A stretch of 64,000 bases of DNA from Alteromonas sp. KUL106 (GTDB lineage: Bacteria > Pseudomonadota > Gammaproteobacteria > Enterobacterales > Alteromonadaceae), in NCBI RefSeq assembly GCF_009811415.1, contig NZ_BLIG01000025.1, forward strand, positions 1 to 64,000. The letters are read 5' to 3'. Shown here one piece after another: positions 7,540 to 16,466 of the stretch; position 1 is the first letter of the stretch; each line of letters begins with the position of its first letter. The notes under the pieces were generated by a model. The model was not told where the DNA came from and searched no databases. It was given only the letters and a program-made list of their open reading frames with translations. Position numbers and translations under genes: made by a program.

Positions 7540-8958
7540 TTAACCCTGCATATCTTCGAGTTCTACGCCCTTTGTCTCGTATACATAACGAACAACAAAT
7601 ATAATCGACAGCATTGAGAAAATAGCATATAGACCGTAAGCGCCCGCAAGTCCTATACCGGCTAATAGCATAGGGAACGACCAGGTGATAAGAAAGTTGG
7701 TAGACCATTGGACTAAGCCACTTACAGCAAGACCTGAACCTCTTATCTGATTCGGGAACATTTCTCCTAACATTACCCACATCACAGGTCCCCATGAAAA
7801 GTTGAAACAGAAAACATATAGGTTTGCGGCTATCAAAGCTATTGGGCCCCACTCGTTAAGAGATAACTTTCCATCAACGCTCTGTTCAGCATTTAGGAAG
7901 GCAATAGTGACGACGGCGAGCGTAGCTGTCATGCCAATAGATCCCCACTTTAACAAAGGTTTACGCCCAATTTTGTCAATAACGGCCAGGGCGACTAAGC
8001 ATGCTGCTATACTTATTGCGCCACTTAAAACATTTATCAGTAATGCATCCGACTCAGAAAAGCCTACCGCTTGCCATAGTACAGCACCGTAGTAAAACAC
8101 AACGTTTATACCTACAAGCTGTTGGAGGGCAGCTAACCCGATACCCACCCACACTATAGGCTTGAGTTTTCCTGAGCTTGGATGAATTAAATCTTTCAAT
8201 TGAGGTTTATGGTCGTTAGACAAAGTCGCCTCTATTTCTGAAAGTTTACTTTGAGCTTTTTCGCCGTAAAGCTTAGCCAGGACCGTGCTAGCCTTGCCAT
8301 TTTTCTGCTTAACTACGAGAAAGCGAGGGCTTTCGGGAATAAATAATAGCATTATGAAAAAGAGCGATGCCGGTACTAACTCCATCCAGAACATCCAACG
8401 CCAGGCTTCAAATTCAAGCCAAAGTTTTTGTGTTGAACCTGAAGCAATATCTGCAAGAAAATAATTACTCAGAAACGCAGTAAAAAGCCCTCCGATAATA
8501 GCTATTTGCTGTATAGATGCCAGCATGCCTCTATATTTAGCTGGAGATACCTCTGCTATGTAAGCGGGGGCCATGACAGAAGCAGCACCCACGGCGAGAC
8601 CACCGATAACTCGATAAATAACGAACTCGACACTGCTTGTTGCGATACCTGAACCCCAAGCACTGACTACAAAGAAAACTGCAGCGACAAGAAGTAGGGA
8701 TTTCCGGCCGTATTGGTCCGCTAACCGTCCTGCAAAAAAAGCACCGATTGCGCAACCTAATAGCATGCTGGATACATTAAAACCGGTACCTACACTTTGA
8801 GAATTAAAAGCGGTCTGCAAGCCATCTACAGTGCCATTTATCACGCCACTGTCAAAGCCAAAAAGGAAACCTCCTATCGTTGCTACAATAGTGATAAAGA
8901 GAATAAATCCAGTGTTTGTTGAGTCACTAGGAATATTATTGGTTAACGTTGTGTCCAT
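7540..8958 (-). CDS. MFS sugar:H+ symporter, xylose-type
   Basis: A 472-residue sugar-porter family transporter with 12 predicted membrane helices, expected to import xylose across the inner membrane. Family motifs are clear: GGFLFGFDSGVI in helix 1, GRLADQYGRKS in loop 2-3, PAYIAEVSPAKYRG near helix 5, PESPRFLV after helix 6 and QQLVGINVVFYY in helix 7, and a C-terminal YVYETKGVELEDM. I place the start at the ATG at 8958 (MDTTLTNN), because the upstream 56 codons overlap the end of xylR and do not look like transporter sequence. It lies 31 bases after xylR, so both are probably cotranscribed. The specificity is inferred from xylR and xylBA next door; XylE-like transporters of related sugars look alike. 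Confidence 0.88.
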   Translation of the reverse strand: MDTTLTNNIPSDSTNTGFILFITIVATIGGFLFGFDSGVINGTVDGLQTAFNSQSVGTGFNVSSMLLGCAIGAFFAGRLADQYGRKSLLLVAAVFFVVSAWGSGIATSSVEFVIYRVIGGLAVGAASVMAPAYIAEVSPAKYRGMLASIQQIAIIGGLFTAFLSNYFLADIASGSTQKLWLEFEAWRWMFWMELVPASLFFIMLLFIPESPRFLVVKQKNGKASTVLAKLYGEKAQSKLSEIEATLSNDHKPQLKDLIHPSSGKLKPIVWVGIGLAALQQLVGINVVFYYGAVLWQAVGFSESDALLINVLSGAISIAACLVALAVIDKIGRKPLLKWGSIGMTATLAVVTIAFLNAEQSVDGKLSLNEWGPIALIAANLYVFCFNFSWGPVMWVMLGEMFPNQIRGSGLAVSGLVQWSTNFLITWSFPMLLAGIGLAGAYGLYAIFSMLSIIFVVRYVYETKGVELEDMQG

Positions 8959-8989
8959 ATTATTTCGCTCTATTGTTCTTGTTCTAAAA

Positions 8990-10204
8990 CTAGGAGATGT
9001 TGACGACCGAGCCCTCTGATTCATTTTCAAAGTAATCAGGTTGCGCTGCTTGACGGTATTCAACGGGCGTTTGGTCAAAGTGCTTTCGAAAAAGCGCATA
9101 CATGTATTGAACAGAGGGATAGCCACAGCGTTTTGCGATTTCGCTACTGTGCGCGTCAGTTTCCTTTAACATTCTGCAGGCTCTGTTCAACTTTTCGTTG
9201 TGTATTTCTGTGTGAATGCTATGGCCTCGTTCTTCTTTGAAGCGGGTTTCTAAGTTCGATCTTGAAATGCCGATGTGGTCAAGCACTTGGTCAACCTTTA
9301 TCCCTTTACAAGCATTCATTCTTATAAAGTGGGCTGCTTGCATTACGAGAGGGTCTTTTATTGCCTTGAAGTCCGTTGACTGTCTTTCTGCTACGGTTAC
9401 AGGCGGAATCAGTAGCTGAGACCTCTTTGGTGTATGGCCTTTTAGTTGCCTATGAAGAAGTTTGGCCGCTTGGAAACCCATTTCGAGACAACCCTGTCTG
9501 ACTGAGGACAAACTAACTCGGCTCAAAAATCGTGTCAGCTCATCGTCGTCAATTCCGATAACAGCAAATCGCTCTGGAATTAGGAGGCCTAAGTGGTCGC
9601 ATGCTTGAAGTAGATGCCTAGCCCGAGAATCTGTAACGGCTACAATACCCGTAGGCGTGGGTAAACTTTTAAGCCAATCGGTAAGCCTTTTTTGAGAGTA
9701 CTGCCAAGTCTCTGCTCTAACAGCATGCCCACGATAAACATAACATTCGTAGCCATGCTGCTTGGTAAGAGCGAGCATTGCTTGTTCGCGTTCTTGTGCC
9801 CACCGCTGTTCTTGACTGATGGGACTACCATAAAATGCGAACCGTTCAATACCTTTTTGGCGTAGGTGTTCAAATGCGGCTTTTACGAGCGCAAAGTTAT
9901 CAGTAGCGACATAAGGCACGTCGGGATACTTTTCTTTTTCCTGATAAGATCCGCCGACACCAACTACTGGAACAGACGCATTAGATAATGCGCGCTCAAT
10001 TGCTGGGTTGTCGAAGTCAGCAATGACACCGTCACCGCGCCATTCATCGAAATGTTCTAATCGAGTTAAGAAATCCTCTTCTAAATATAAATCCCAGTCG
10101 GCATCTGATGTCTGCAGGTACTGCCCAATTCCTTCGATAATTTGCCTGTCGAATATCTTACTCGCATTCAGAAGTAGCGTAATACTGTGCGCTTTCTCGA
10201 ACAT
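8990..10204 (-). CDS. xylR: XylR-type xylose-responsive transcriptional regulator
   Basis: A 404-residue activator built like E. coli XylR: a LacI-like periplasmic-binding sensor domain (about 5-280; motifs GVIADFD, YVATDNFALV, GIVAVTDSRARHLL, FAVIGIDDDELT) fused to an AraC-type double helix-turn-helix (about 290-390; ISRSNLETRFKE, SSEIAKRCGYPSVQYMYALFRKHFDQTPVEYR). In the known family, xylose binding to the sensor turns on xylose genes. It is divergent from xylBA with a 172-base control region between them holding two inverted repeats. Length and domain order match the family. The end of the protein carries an acidic tail (ENESEGS) not needed for the fold. Confidence 0.9.
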   Translation of the reverse strand: MFEKAHSITLLLNASKIFDRQIIEGIGQYLQTSDADWDLYLEEDFLTRLEHFDEWRGDGVIADFDNPAIERALSNASVPVVGVGGSYQEKEKYPDVPYVATDNFALVKAAFEHLRQKGIERFAFYGSPISQEQRWAQEREQAMLALTKQHGYECYVYRGHAVRAETWQYSQKRLTDWLKSLPTPTGIVAVTDSRARHLLQACDHLGLLIPERFAVIGIDDDELTRFLSRVSLSSVRQGCLEMGFQAAKLLHRQLKGHTPKRSQLLIPPVTVAERQSTDFKAIKDPLVMQAAHFIRMNACKGIKVDQVLDHIGISRSNLETRFKEERGHSIHTEIHNEKLNRACRMLKETDAHSSEIAKRCGYPSVQYMYALFRKHFDQTPVEYRQAAQPDYFENESEGSVVNIS

Positions 10205-10376
10205 ATTGGCTTCCTACGTATAAACAAATTACGTAACGATTATTATGATTATTAGTTTAGTGATACTAAACCAGGATGTTGTAATTAACAAAACGATTAC
10301 AAAATTTCATAATTGATATAAACGCTTTTAGTAATCAACATCTGTACATCAACATTGATATTAAAGAGATAGGTCG
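10205..10376. promoter_or_regulatory. Divergent xylR-xylB control region with two inverted repeats
   Basis: A perfect inverted repeat GTTTAGT-GAT-ACTAAAC lies at 10255-10271, and TGTAAT (10280-10285) / ATTACA (10296-10301) forms a second one. Both sit centrally between the divergent starts, the position expected of regulator or global catabolite control sites. Which protein binds is not shown. The xylB start has AGGT at a short spacing. Confidence 0.55.
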
Positions 10377-11837
10377 ATGTACATAGGAATAGATCTAGGC
10401 ACCTCTGGTGTGAAAACGGTGTTAACCAATGAAGCCGGAGCGGTCGTTCAGTCAGTAAGCCGCCCGCTTGGCATATCTATGCCTCACCCCCGATGGTCAG
10501 AGCAGGATCCTAATGATTGGTGGCAAGCAACCTGTGATTGTCTTGATGAGCTAAGTAGTAAAAACAACTTATGTTCTGTCAAAGCGATAGGCCTAAGCGG
10601 TCAAATGCATGGCGCAACACTTCTGGATAGCGAGGGTAGCGTTTTAAGACCAGCTATATTGTGGAACGATGGTCGCAGTGGCGATGAGTGTGAGGAGATA
10701 ACTAGCTTAGTTCCTGATTCGTCTATTCGTACAGGCAATCTTATAATGGCGGGATTTACTGCACCTAAACTTCTTTGGGTGAAAAAAAATGAGCCAGAGG
10801 TGTTTGCCAGCATACATAAAGTTCTCCTGCCAAAAGACTTTTTGAGGTATCAACTTTCAGGTGAGTATGGATCTGATATGTCCGATGCAGCAGGCACTGT
10901 TTGGCTTAATACCGAGTCTCGTAGTTGGGATGAAGAGCTATTAAAAGCCTGCGGTTTGAGCGTCGACAACATGCCTTCTCTTTACGAGGGCAGCAGTACT
11001 TCAGGGCACTTAAAAGACACGCTACAGGCGCGCTGGGGAATGAACAATGTAATTATTGCCGGTGGTGCTGGAGACAATGCTGCAGGAGCAATCGGTTGTG
11101 GAATTTTTGAGCCTGGTCACGCCATGTTATCGCTTGGTACATCAGGAGTATATTTTGCGGTTACAGATCGATTCAGGGTAAATACTGCTCAGGCCGTTCA
11201 CAGCTTTTGCCATGCGATTCCTCATCGTTGGCATATGATGTCAGTAATGCTCAGCGCTGCAAGTTGCTTAGAATGGTATGCAAAGCAAAGCGGATATACT
11301 GATGTCGGCAGCATGATTGATGATGTACAAGCAAATACAAGCCATCACGATACGCAAACGCCTCTTTTTCTTCCATATCTAACGGGTGAAAGAACGCCTC
11401 ACAACAACCCTTTAGCTAAAGCCCTATTTTTCGGGATATCAGCATCAACTGAACGCGTAGATATGGCGCGAGCTGTAATAGAAGGGGTGTCCATGGCACT
11501 TGCGGATGGCATTGACGCGGTGCATCAAAGTGGCGTTGCAGCAGATTCTATAAGCCTCATTGGAGGAGGCGCGCGCAGTACGTTCTGGCGTCAGCTGCTT
11601 AGTGATATAAGCGGGTATAAGTTGGAATATCGAGAGGGCGGAGACGTTGGCCCGGCTCTTGGAGCTGCTAGGCTGGCACAATTAGCAGCCAACCCAGATA
11701 AAGAAGTATCAGATATTTGTTTTAAGCCCAAGCTTGAAGCGACATACACTCCGAACAAACAGATCCATGATATATACCTCAACAAACGACAAAAGTTTAG
11801 AGAACTTTACTACGCCGTAGAAACATTTTTCTCGTGA
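10377..11837 (+). CDS. xylB: Xylulokinase
   Basis: A 486-residue FGGY-family kinase that phosphorylates D-xylulose with ATP to D-xylulose 5-phosphate, the second step of cytoplasmic xylose catabolism. Visible motifs: the N-terminal phosphate loop MYIGIDLGTSGVKTVL, GLSGQMHGATLLD (substrate region), RPAILWNDGRSGDEC, the central GGAGDNAAGAIG and the C-terminal ATP-site SLIGGGARSTFWRQLLSD with GPALGAARLA. Length agrees with E. coli XylB. It is first in an operon with xylA (73 bases between the stop and the xylA ATG), with the order B-A reversed compared with E. coli. Confidence 0.95.
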   Translation: MYIGIDLGTSGVKTVLTNEAGAVVQSVSRPLGISMPHPRWSEQDPNDWWQATCDCLDELSSKNNLCSVKAIGLSGQMHGATLLDSEGSVLRPAILWNDGRSGDECEEITSLVPDSSIRTGNLIMAGFTAPKLLWVKKNEPEVFASIHKVLLPKDFLRYQLSGEYGSDMSDAAGTVWLNTESRSWDEELLKACGLSVDNMPSLYEGSSTSGHLKDTLQARWGMNNVIIAGGAGDNAAGAIGCGIFEPGHAMLSLGTSGVYFAVTDRFRVNTAQAVHSFCHAIPHRWHMMSVMLSAASCLEWYAKQSGYTDVGSMIDDVQANTSHHDTQTPLFLPYLTGERTPHNNPLAKALFFGISASTERVDMARAVIEGVSMALADGIDAVHQSGVAADSISLIGGGARSTFWRQLLSDISGYKLEYREGGDVGPALGAARLAQLAANPDKEVSDICFKPKLEATYTPNKQIHDIYLNKRQKFRELYYAVETFFS

Positions 11838-11910
11838 CGTTAGGGGTAAGCGTTAGAAATTTAAAGTGACCGTTACGCAACGATATAGTGCGGACTACAA
11901 AGGAAACCTT

Positions 11911-13230
11911 ATGAGTAATTATTTTGAAAGCATTCCTTCTATAAAATACGAAGGACCAGAGTCAACGAATCCACTTTCTTTCAAGCACTATAACCCTCAA
12001 GAGGTGATTGGTGGCAAAACAATGGAAGAGCATCTTCGTTTTGCAGTGTGCTATTGGCATAACTTCTGTTGGGATGGTGCAGATGTATTCGGTGGCGGCA
12101 CGTTTAATCGACCTTGGCTGGCAGCTGGGGATCCCATGGAGCGGGCAAAACAAAAAGCTGATGTGGCCTTTTCATTTTTCGAAAAGTTGGGCGCGCCTTT
12201 TTATTGTTTTCACGATATTGACGTGGCACCAGAAGGCGATACTATTCAAGATTACATTCGCAATTTTGGGGAAATGACGGATGTATTAGCACGTAAACAA
12301 GAAGAAACCGGTATGAAACTCTTGTGGGGAACCGCTAACGTATTTAGCCATCCTCGCTATATGTCTGGCGCGGCAACTAACCCAAATCCAGAAATTTTCA
12401 CTCGGGCTGCTACTCAAGTTTACCATGCTATGAATGCGACCAAAGCCCTCGGTGGCGCAAATTACGTCTTATGGGGTGGTCGCGAAGGCTATGAGACCCT
12501 GTTGAATACTGACTTAAAGCGTGAACGCCAACAATTTGGACGCTTTATGAATATGGTTGTTGAGCATAAGCACAAAATCGGTTTTGATGGCTTATTGCTG
12601 ATTGAGCCGAAGCCTCAAGAGCCCACCAAGCATCAATATGACTACGACACGGCAACTGTTTATGGTTTCCTCAAAGAATTTGGTCTAGAAAAAGAATTTG
12701 CTGTAAATATTGAGGCGAATCATGCGACTTTGTCTGGGCATTCATTTCACCATGAAGTAGCTACGGCTTTTGCACTTGAGATTTTCGGCTCAATTGATGC
12801 AAATCGCGGTGACCCACAGCTTGGCTGGGATACTGATCAGTTTCCAAATTCAGTAGAAGAGATGACGCTTATTTGTTACGAGATTCTGAAGAACGGCGGT
12901 TACACATCGGGTGGATTTAACTTCGATACAAAATTAAGACGTCAAAGCCTCGATGCTGAAGACCTTTTCTTAGGTCATATTGGCGGTATGGACACATGTG
13001 CACTTGGTTTGAAGAAAGCTTATGAGTTGATCTCCAACGGCGTGCTAGATAGCAATATTAAGCACCGCTATGCAGAATGGAACTCCGCTTTTGGACGAGA
13101 AATTCTAGGTGGGAATGTGTCGCTAGAGTCTTTAGCTGAACATGCGAAAATGAAATCTTTAGATCCTAAGCCTGTGTCAGGAAAGCAAGAAGAGCTAGAA
13201 AATCTAGTAAATCAGGTTATCTATAAGTAA
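11911..13230 (+). CDS. xylA: Xylose isomerase
   Basis: A 439-residue metal-dependent isomerase converting D-xylose to D-xylulose. Characteristic residues are present: [16 protein letters not shown] [14 protein letters not shown] (catalytic His), [50 protein letters not shown] (metal-binding Glu) and [16 protein letters not shown] (metal ligands). The start at 11911 has AAGGAAA upstream and gives the family length (E. coli: 440); an open frame 15 codons longer has no support. It is the second gene of the xylBA operon and is followed by a terminator. Confidence 0.96.
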   Translation: MSNYFESIPSIKYEGPESTNPLSFKHYNPQEVIGGKTMEEHLRFAVCYWHNFCWDGADVFGGGTFNRPWLAAGDPMERAKQKADVAFSFFEKLGAPFYCFHDIDVAPEGDTIQDYIRNFGEMTDVLARKQEETGMKLLWGTANVFSHPRYMSGAATNPNPEIFTRAATQVYHAMNATKALGGANYVLWGGREGYETLLNTDLKRERQQFGRFMNMVVEHKHKIGFDGLLLIEPKPQEPTKHQYDYDTATVYGFLKEFGLEKEFAVNIEANHATLSGHSFHHEVATAFALEIFGSIDANRGDPQLGWDTDQFPNSVEEMTLICYEILKNGGYTSGGFNFDTKLRRQSLDAEDLFLGHIGGMDTCALGLKKAYELISNGVLDSNIKHRYAEWNSAFGREILGGNVSLESLAEHAKMKSLDPKPVSGKQEELENLVNQVIYK

Positions 13231-13873
13231 CGCCCTGAACTAATAAGCGGATTGAAAATCCGCGTGTCCCTGTGGCTGCATCGCGCGTTACAATTTCGTT
13301 CGAGGCAACACTATTAAAGCCCTTGCATAGATGTAAGGGCATTTTTGTTCTTACAGTTTGTTCGTAAGTAAAAGTAACGGATTTTGAATCCGTCATGTCT
13401 TCCAAGTTCATTACTCTGGCATTGACGGGATATAACGATAAATTTTCAAACAGCTATGCTTTCTCCACAAACTATCTTCGCGATCCATTTTTCTGTTCTG
13501 ATAATTCGAAGTTATGTCCAAAAAACGTACAGTACCTTCGCGAGGGTATGCGGTTTGCCAATTGCGGCATAAACTATTTTATATAGGCCCTAAATAAGAT
13601 TAGAAGTTCAGGAATACATTTATTAAAAAAATATTTGAAATGGTAAAAAAGTAACGGAAAATTCATAAAAAATTGAGTCACCACAAAATTTAGATTTTTA
13701 AATTTTAATTTCCTTTACTGGAGTTTAGCGGGATGCCGAAAGCGGTATATTGGCCATCATTTTAGTATGTATGGGTGATAATTATCGTGCGTAAATAAAT
13801 TGATAAAAATGAAACTTTTTGTATTTAATACAGCGAAACTTGGAATGCATTAAGTGGATTCGGGTACATCCAT
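13231..13873 (+). other. Intergenic region after xylA: hairpins, no gene seen
   Basis: Three hairpins lie in the first 170 bases: GCGGATT-GAA-AATCCGC (13247-13263), the likely terminator at 13319-13346, and ACGGATT-TTG-AATCCGT (13377-13393). The first and third share the CGGATT/AATCCG stem. Beyond 13400 the DNA is very AT-rich with no coding signal I can defend. Confidence 0.6.
13319..13346 (+). terminator. Terminator of the xylBA operon
   Basis: GCCCTTGCAT (13319-13328) pairs with ATGTAAGGGC (13331-13340; one mismatch) and is followed by ATTTTTG. It lies 89 bases after the xylA stop. Confidence 0.75.
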
Positions 13874-15156
13874 TTATTTATACAATTTTGACGACACACC
13901 TTCGGCAATCTGACTTCCAGTATTCTGATAAAAATCAGAAGAGGCATCCTCAAAAGCTTTGCTCAAAGCAACCTCAATATCTACGTTCAGTGCTTCAATG
14001 TAGTCCATAGTTAACTTCTCATTTAAAAAAGTTTTACCTGCGTGGGACGCCCAGTGTCTCATTTGGATGTCTGCCCAGATGTAATGATTATTTTTAGACA
14101 TTACCTTCATAGCCATTTTCAGCTCATTACGTCGGAATTGGTTCTTAAATGGATAAGCAGAAATTACGTCATAAAGAGGCGTGAGCCAATGGCCTGTATT
14201 ATCAAGGTAAACACTGAATTTTTTAGCGTGGCCATCAATTCCCATTAGCAGCCAGAATACATACTGCGCAAGAAAGAACTGATACATGTCATTTTCGCTA
14301 TCAGTACTAAAGCGAAGTAGATTGGCTATCTCACTCGCACCCGGGCCCCCATTTACTTCATACTTTGACTGGCCAGGCCTACCAAGCGCTTGGCACATGT
14401 CTTCTTGAGTCAGTCGATATATAAGGCCGTCCTCACCTTGTTGCCTATCAAAACGCTCTACCACCAGCGCCTTTTGGTCACCGAAAGTGTGTATATCCGC
14501 TTGAGCAACGTTGAAACCCAAGTAACGCATAAATCTCAGGCAGAACCACTCATTATCTACACTGTTTGTTAGCTTTAGACCGTTTTCCAAATCATGCATT
14601 GGCAGTTTGAATATATGTGTTGTTGGAGTGGTACCTAGAGGTCGATGCCATTTATCTTCATGAAGTGTCAGAGCGGTTTTCTCTTGTGCGCCTGCAAGAG
14701 ATATTCTGAATACGTCATCATCATCTATACCCAGGGTTTTACGTCTTACCGTATTCCTTAGGTGCGCTTCGATATCGGCATGACTCATCGCCTCAAGCTT
14801 TAATTCGTCGATCCCATCGACTGGTTTCGGAGTCAAAGAAAGAGAGCCCTCACAATCACGTCCAATTTCACTCAACAAATCCTTTGTGTCTGTAGAGTAG
14901 GCGCCAACACGGTCAACAATTAACTTACGAATCTCTTTGTCGTCCGGCAGTAAGTTGTCGAAGTAATAGCGCACCAAGTCACCGGTGTGTCTTTTTTAGT
15001 AAGCGACATTGATAGGCTAATTGGGTGTGCGTATTCTGTGGATAGCCACTCATCGTCGTAAGCAAATGCATGTGTGGCACCATTGCGCTCGAATGTACCT
15101 ACATGCCGGCCATTAATGCCTACTGAGAAATTGTTAGTTTTTCTCCTCTTAGCCAT
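13874..15156 (-). pseudogene. hipA: HipA-family Ser/Thr kinase toxin, frameshifted at a poly-A run
   Basis: Two overlapping frames make up one HipA. The first (15156 to about 14992) encodes the N-terminal couple_hipA part with NNFSVGINGRHVGTFER and PISLSMSLTKK. The second (to 13874) resumes with HTGDLVRYYFDNLLPDD and contains the ATP-loop SLAGAQEKTAL, GIDGHAKKFSVYL and LYDVISAYPF. The frame changes at six consecutive A on the coding strand (14992-14997); a seventh A would restore KKRHTGDLV, matching the family. The kinase residues are otherwise intact. HipA phosphorylates glutamyl-tRNA synthetase in E. coli and is held by HipB, encoded directly upstream. It is either a recent null allele, a sequencing error in a homopolymer or a case of slippage. 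Confidence 0.85.
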
Positions 15157-15158
15157 AA

Positions 15159-15554
15159 CTATTCCTTAGCTTTATTCTTACTAACAACCACCGGCGTTCT
15201 TATTGGCTTACTGATAAACTTACCTGATTCCACTCTTCTTAATGGGCTTTTACCGTCTTTGGGGGCGTTCGGGGGAAAACGCTGTCCACCAGCTACAGAT
15301 ACTATCTCATCTGTTTTATGAGTGTTTTGGCTTGTCATATCGATATTGATATTGAGAACGTTTAGAACCATCAACACAGTACCAAATGACACGCTGGTGG
15401 GGTCATTCTCTAATCTCGATACAAAGCGCTGGTCCTTACCAATTTTAGTGGCCAAGTCTGTTTGAGACCACTTTAGAGCCTTTCGTGTAGATGCTATGTA
15501 GTGACCTACGTCTTTTGGGGTCTTAATTCTCATCGTTAACTCAAAATATTCCAT
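15159..15554 (-). CDS. hipB: HipB-like antitoxin/repressor with XRE helix-turn-helix
   Basis: A protein of up to 131 residues with a Cro/C1-type helix-turn-helix (about residues 10-65: DVGHYIASTRKALKWSQTDLATKIGKDQ then FVSRLEND). HipB dimers bind palindromic operators and neutralise HipA. The C-terminal half is basic and apparently disordered. The start is uncertain: the ATG seven codons in (MRIKTPKD, 15533) has a nearby GAG and fits the family as well. It precedes hipA by only a few bases in the same direction, the usual antitoxin-first order, and an 18-bp perfect palindrome lies upstream. The hipA partner is frameshifted, so it may now be an orphan antitoxin. Confidence 0.85.
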   Translation of the reverse strand: MEYFELTMRIKTPKDVGHYIASTRKALKWSQTDLATKIGKDQRFVSRLENDPTSVSFGTVLMVLNVLNINIDMTSQNTHKTDEIVSVAGGQRFPPNAPKDGKSPLRRVESGKFISKPIRTPVVVSKNKAKE

Positions 15555-15611
15555 AAGAAGCGTATTGGTAAATATGCCGTATATTGCATATTATTCAATA
15601 TTCCTTAATTG

Positions 15612-15629
15612 GTATATTTTAAAATATAC
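15612..15629. promoter_or_regulatory. 18-bp perfect palindrome upstream of hipB
   Basis: GTATATTTT followed directly by its complement AAAATATAC, 58 bases upstream of the earliest hipB start, in an AT-rich promoter segment. It is a candidate HipB operator by position; it does not match the E. coli HipB site. Confidence 0.5.
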
Positions 15630-15704
15630 TTTATATAGTATAATTCATGCCATCTGATAGGAAACAGCGTGTTCGGGATGTCCAATTCTAGATGGCTACA
15701 CTTA

Positions 15705-16307
15705 CTAGATTAAGTTTATGACTCTATTATATAAATCGAACTTGTTGAGTGCTTCTTTTTGAGGATCTCCGGTGCGTCTCTTTGTCTTTTTTGCTGCTCT
15801 CCAGCCTTCATTGAAGGCCAGTTCGATAATTAACGATAAGCGCTCTCTGTCGTAGTTTTTCAGTCTTTTGATAAAGCTGTCGAACATCAACTCTGTGCTG
15901 TCAAATTTTTCATCACCCAATCGCTGCTTAGCCTGGTCGACATCGTGTTCATAGTCGCGATAGTCTGGTGACAGTAAAAAATCTATCGCTTCCTCCAATG
16001 TTTCCGCGCCCACCTGCGCTTTAAACTTATTAAGCATTTTAAGAGAGTGCGATTTTAATTGTAGGTTTTTTATTCCTCTATTCTTTCTATGTTTGTGCGC
16101 TCTAAATCTATTTTGAAGCTTTTTAATGGCTTCTTGAGTAATTATTTTTCTAAGACAATCATACGTTATTTTAGGCTCTGAAAAATCAACTTCACTGTCG
16201 TTTATAATCTCTTTTTCGCCACTAATAAAATCGTTATTCCTCAATGAGGAAATGAATTTATCAAAATTCTTTTCCATATATTCATGCCAAATTTTATCTT
16301 TAATCAC
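15705..16307 (-). CDS. Ribbon-helix-helix DNA-binding protein, MatP-like
   Basis: A 200-residue basic protein whose middle (about 75-150) resembles the C-terminal half of MatP: a basic helix (IKKLQNRFRAHKHRKNRG), a beta strand followed by two helices typical of ribbon-helix-helix folds (IKNLQLKSHSLKMLNKFKAQ and ETLEEAIDFLL) and a coiled-coil tail (DVDQAKQRLG). MatP organises the chromosome terminus by binding matS. This protein is longer at both ends and lies in an insertion-like segment, so a regulator or partition-type role is as likely. It is divergent from a tyrosine recombinase gene with two palindromes between them. The similarity is by eye and modest. Confidence 0.5.
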   Translation of the reverse strand: MIKDKIWHEYMEKNFDKFISSLRNNDFISGEKEIINDSEVDFSEPKITYDCLRKIITQEAIKKLQNRFRAHKHRKNRGIKNLQLKSHSLKMLNKFKAQVGAETLEEAIDFLLSPDYRDYEHDVDQAKQRLGDEKFDSTELMFDSFIKRLKNYDRERLSLIIELAFNEGWRAAKKTKRRTGDPQKEALNKFDLYNRVINLI

Positions 16308-16317
16308 TACCCTACCC

Positions 16318-16405
16318 TTTTATCGTTACATATAACGATTGTATATCACGACTATCATTACTTTACTAATGTAATTTTATTTTAACGTTATATGTAACGA
16401 TAAAA
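16318..16405. promoter_or_regulatory. Pair of 20-bp inverted repeats between the RHH gene and the recombinase gene
   Basis: The sequence at 16318-16337 is exactly the reverse complement of 16386-16405, with 48 bases between. Each arm contains a near-palindrome (CGTTACATATAACG at 16324-16337; CGTTATATGTAACG at 16386-16399). The divergent genes flanking it encode a ribbon-helix-helix protein, which would bind such palindromes, and a tyrosine recombinase, which could use such an inverted pair as a crossover site. Confidence 0.65.
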
Positions 16406-16466
16406 TTGTTCTTTCCGTAAGGTTAGTCTATTATTATAGATAATTAACATTATATCTAATAATACT

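Noticed and set aside
8959..9126. N-terminal extension of the sugar symporter (56 extra codons)
   Set aside because: It overlaps xylR and lacks transporter features; the ATG at 8958 gives the family length.
13395..13586. A 63-codon frame after the xylA terminator
   Set aside because: It overlaps a hairpin, has no ribosome binding site and an AT-driven composition.
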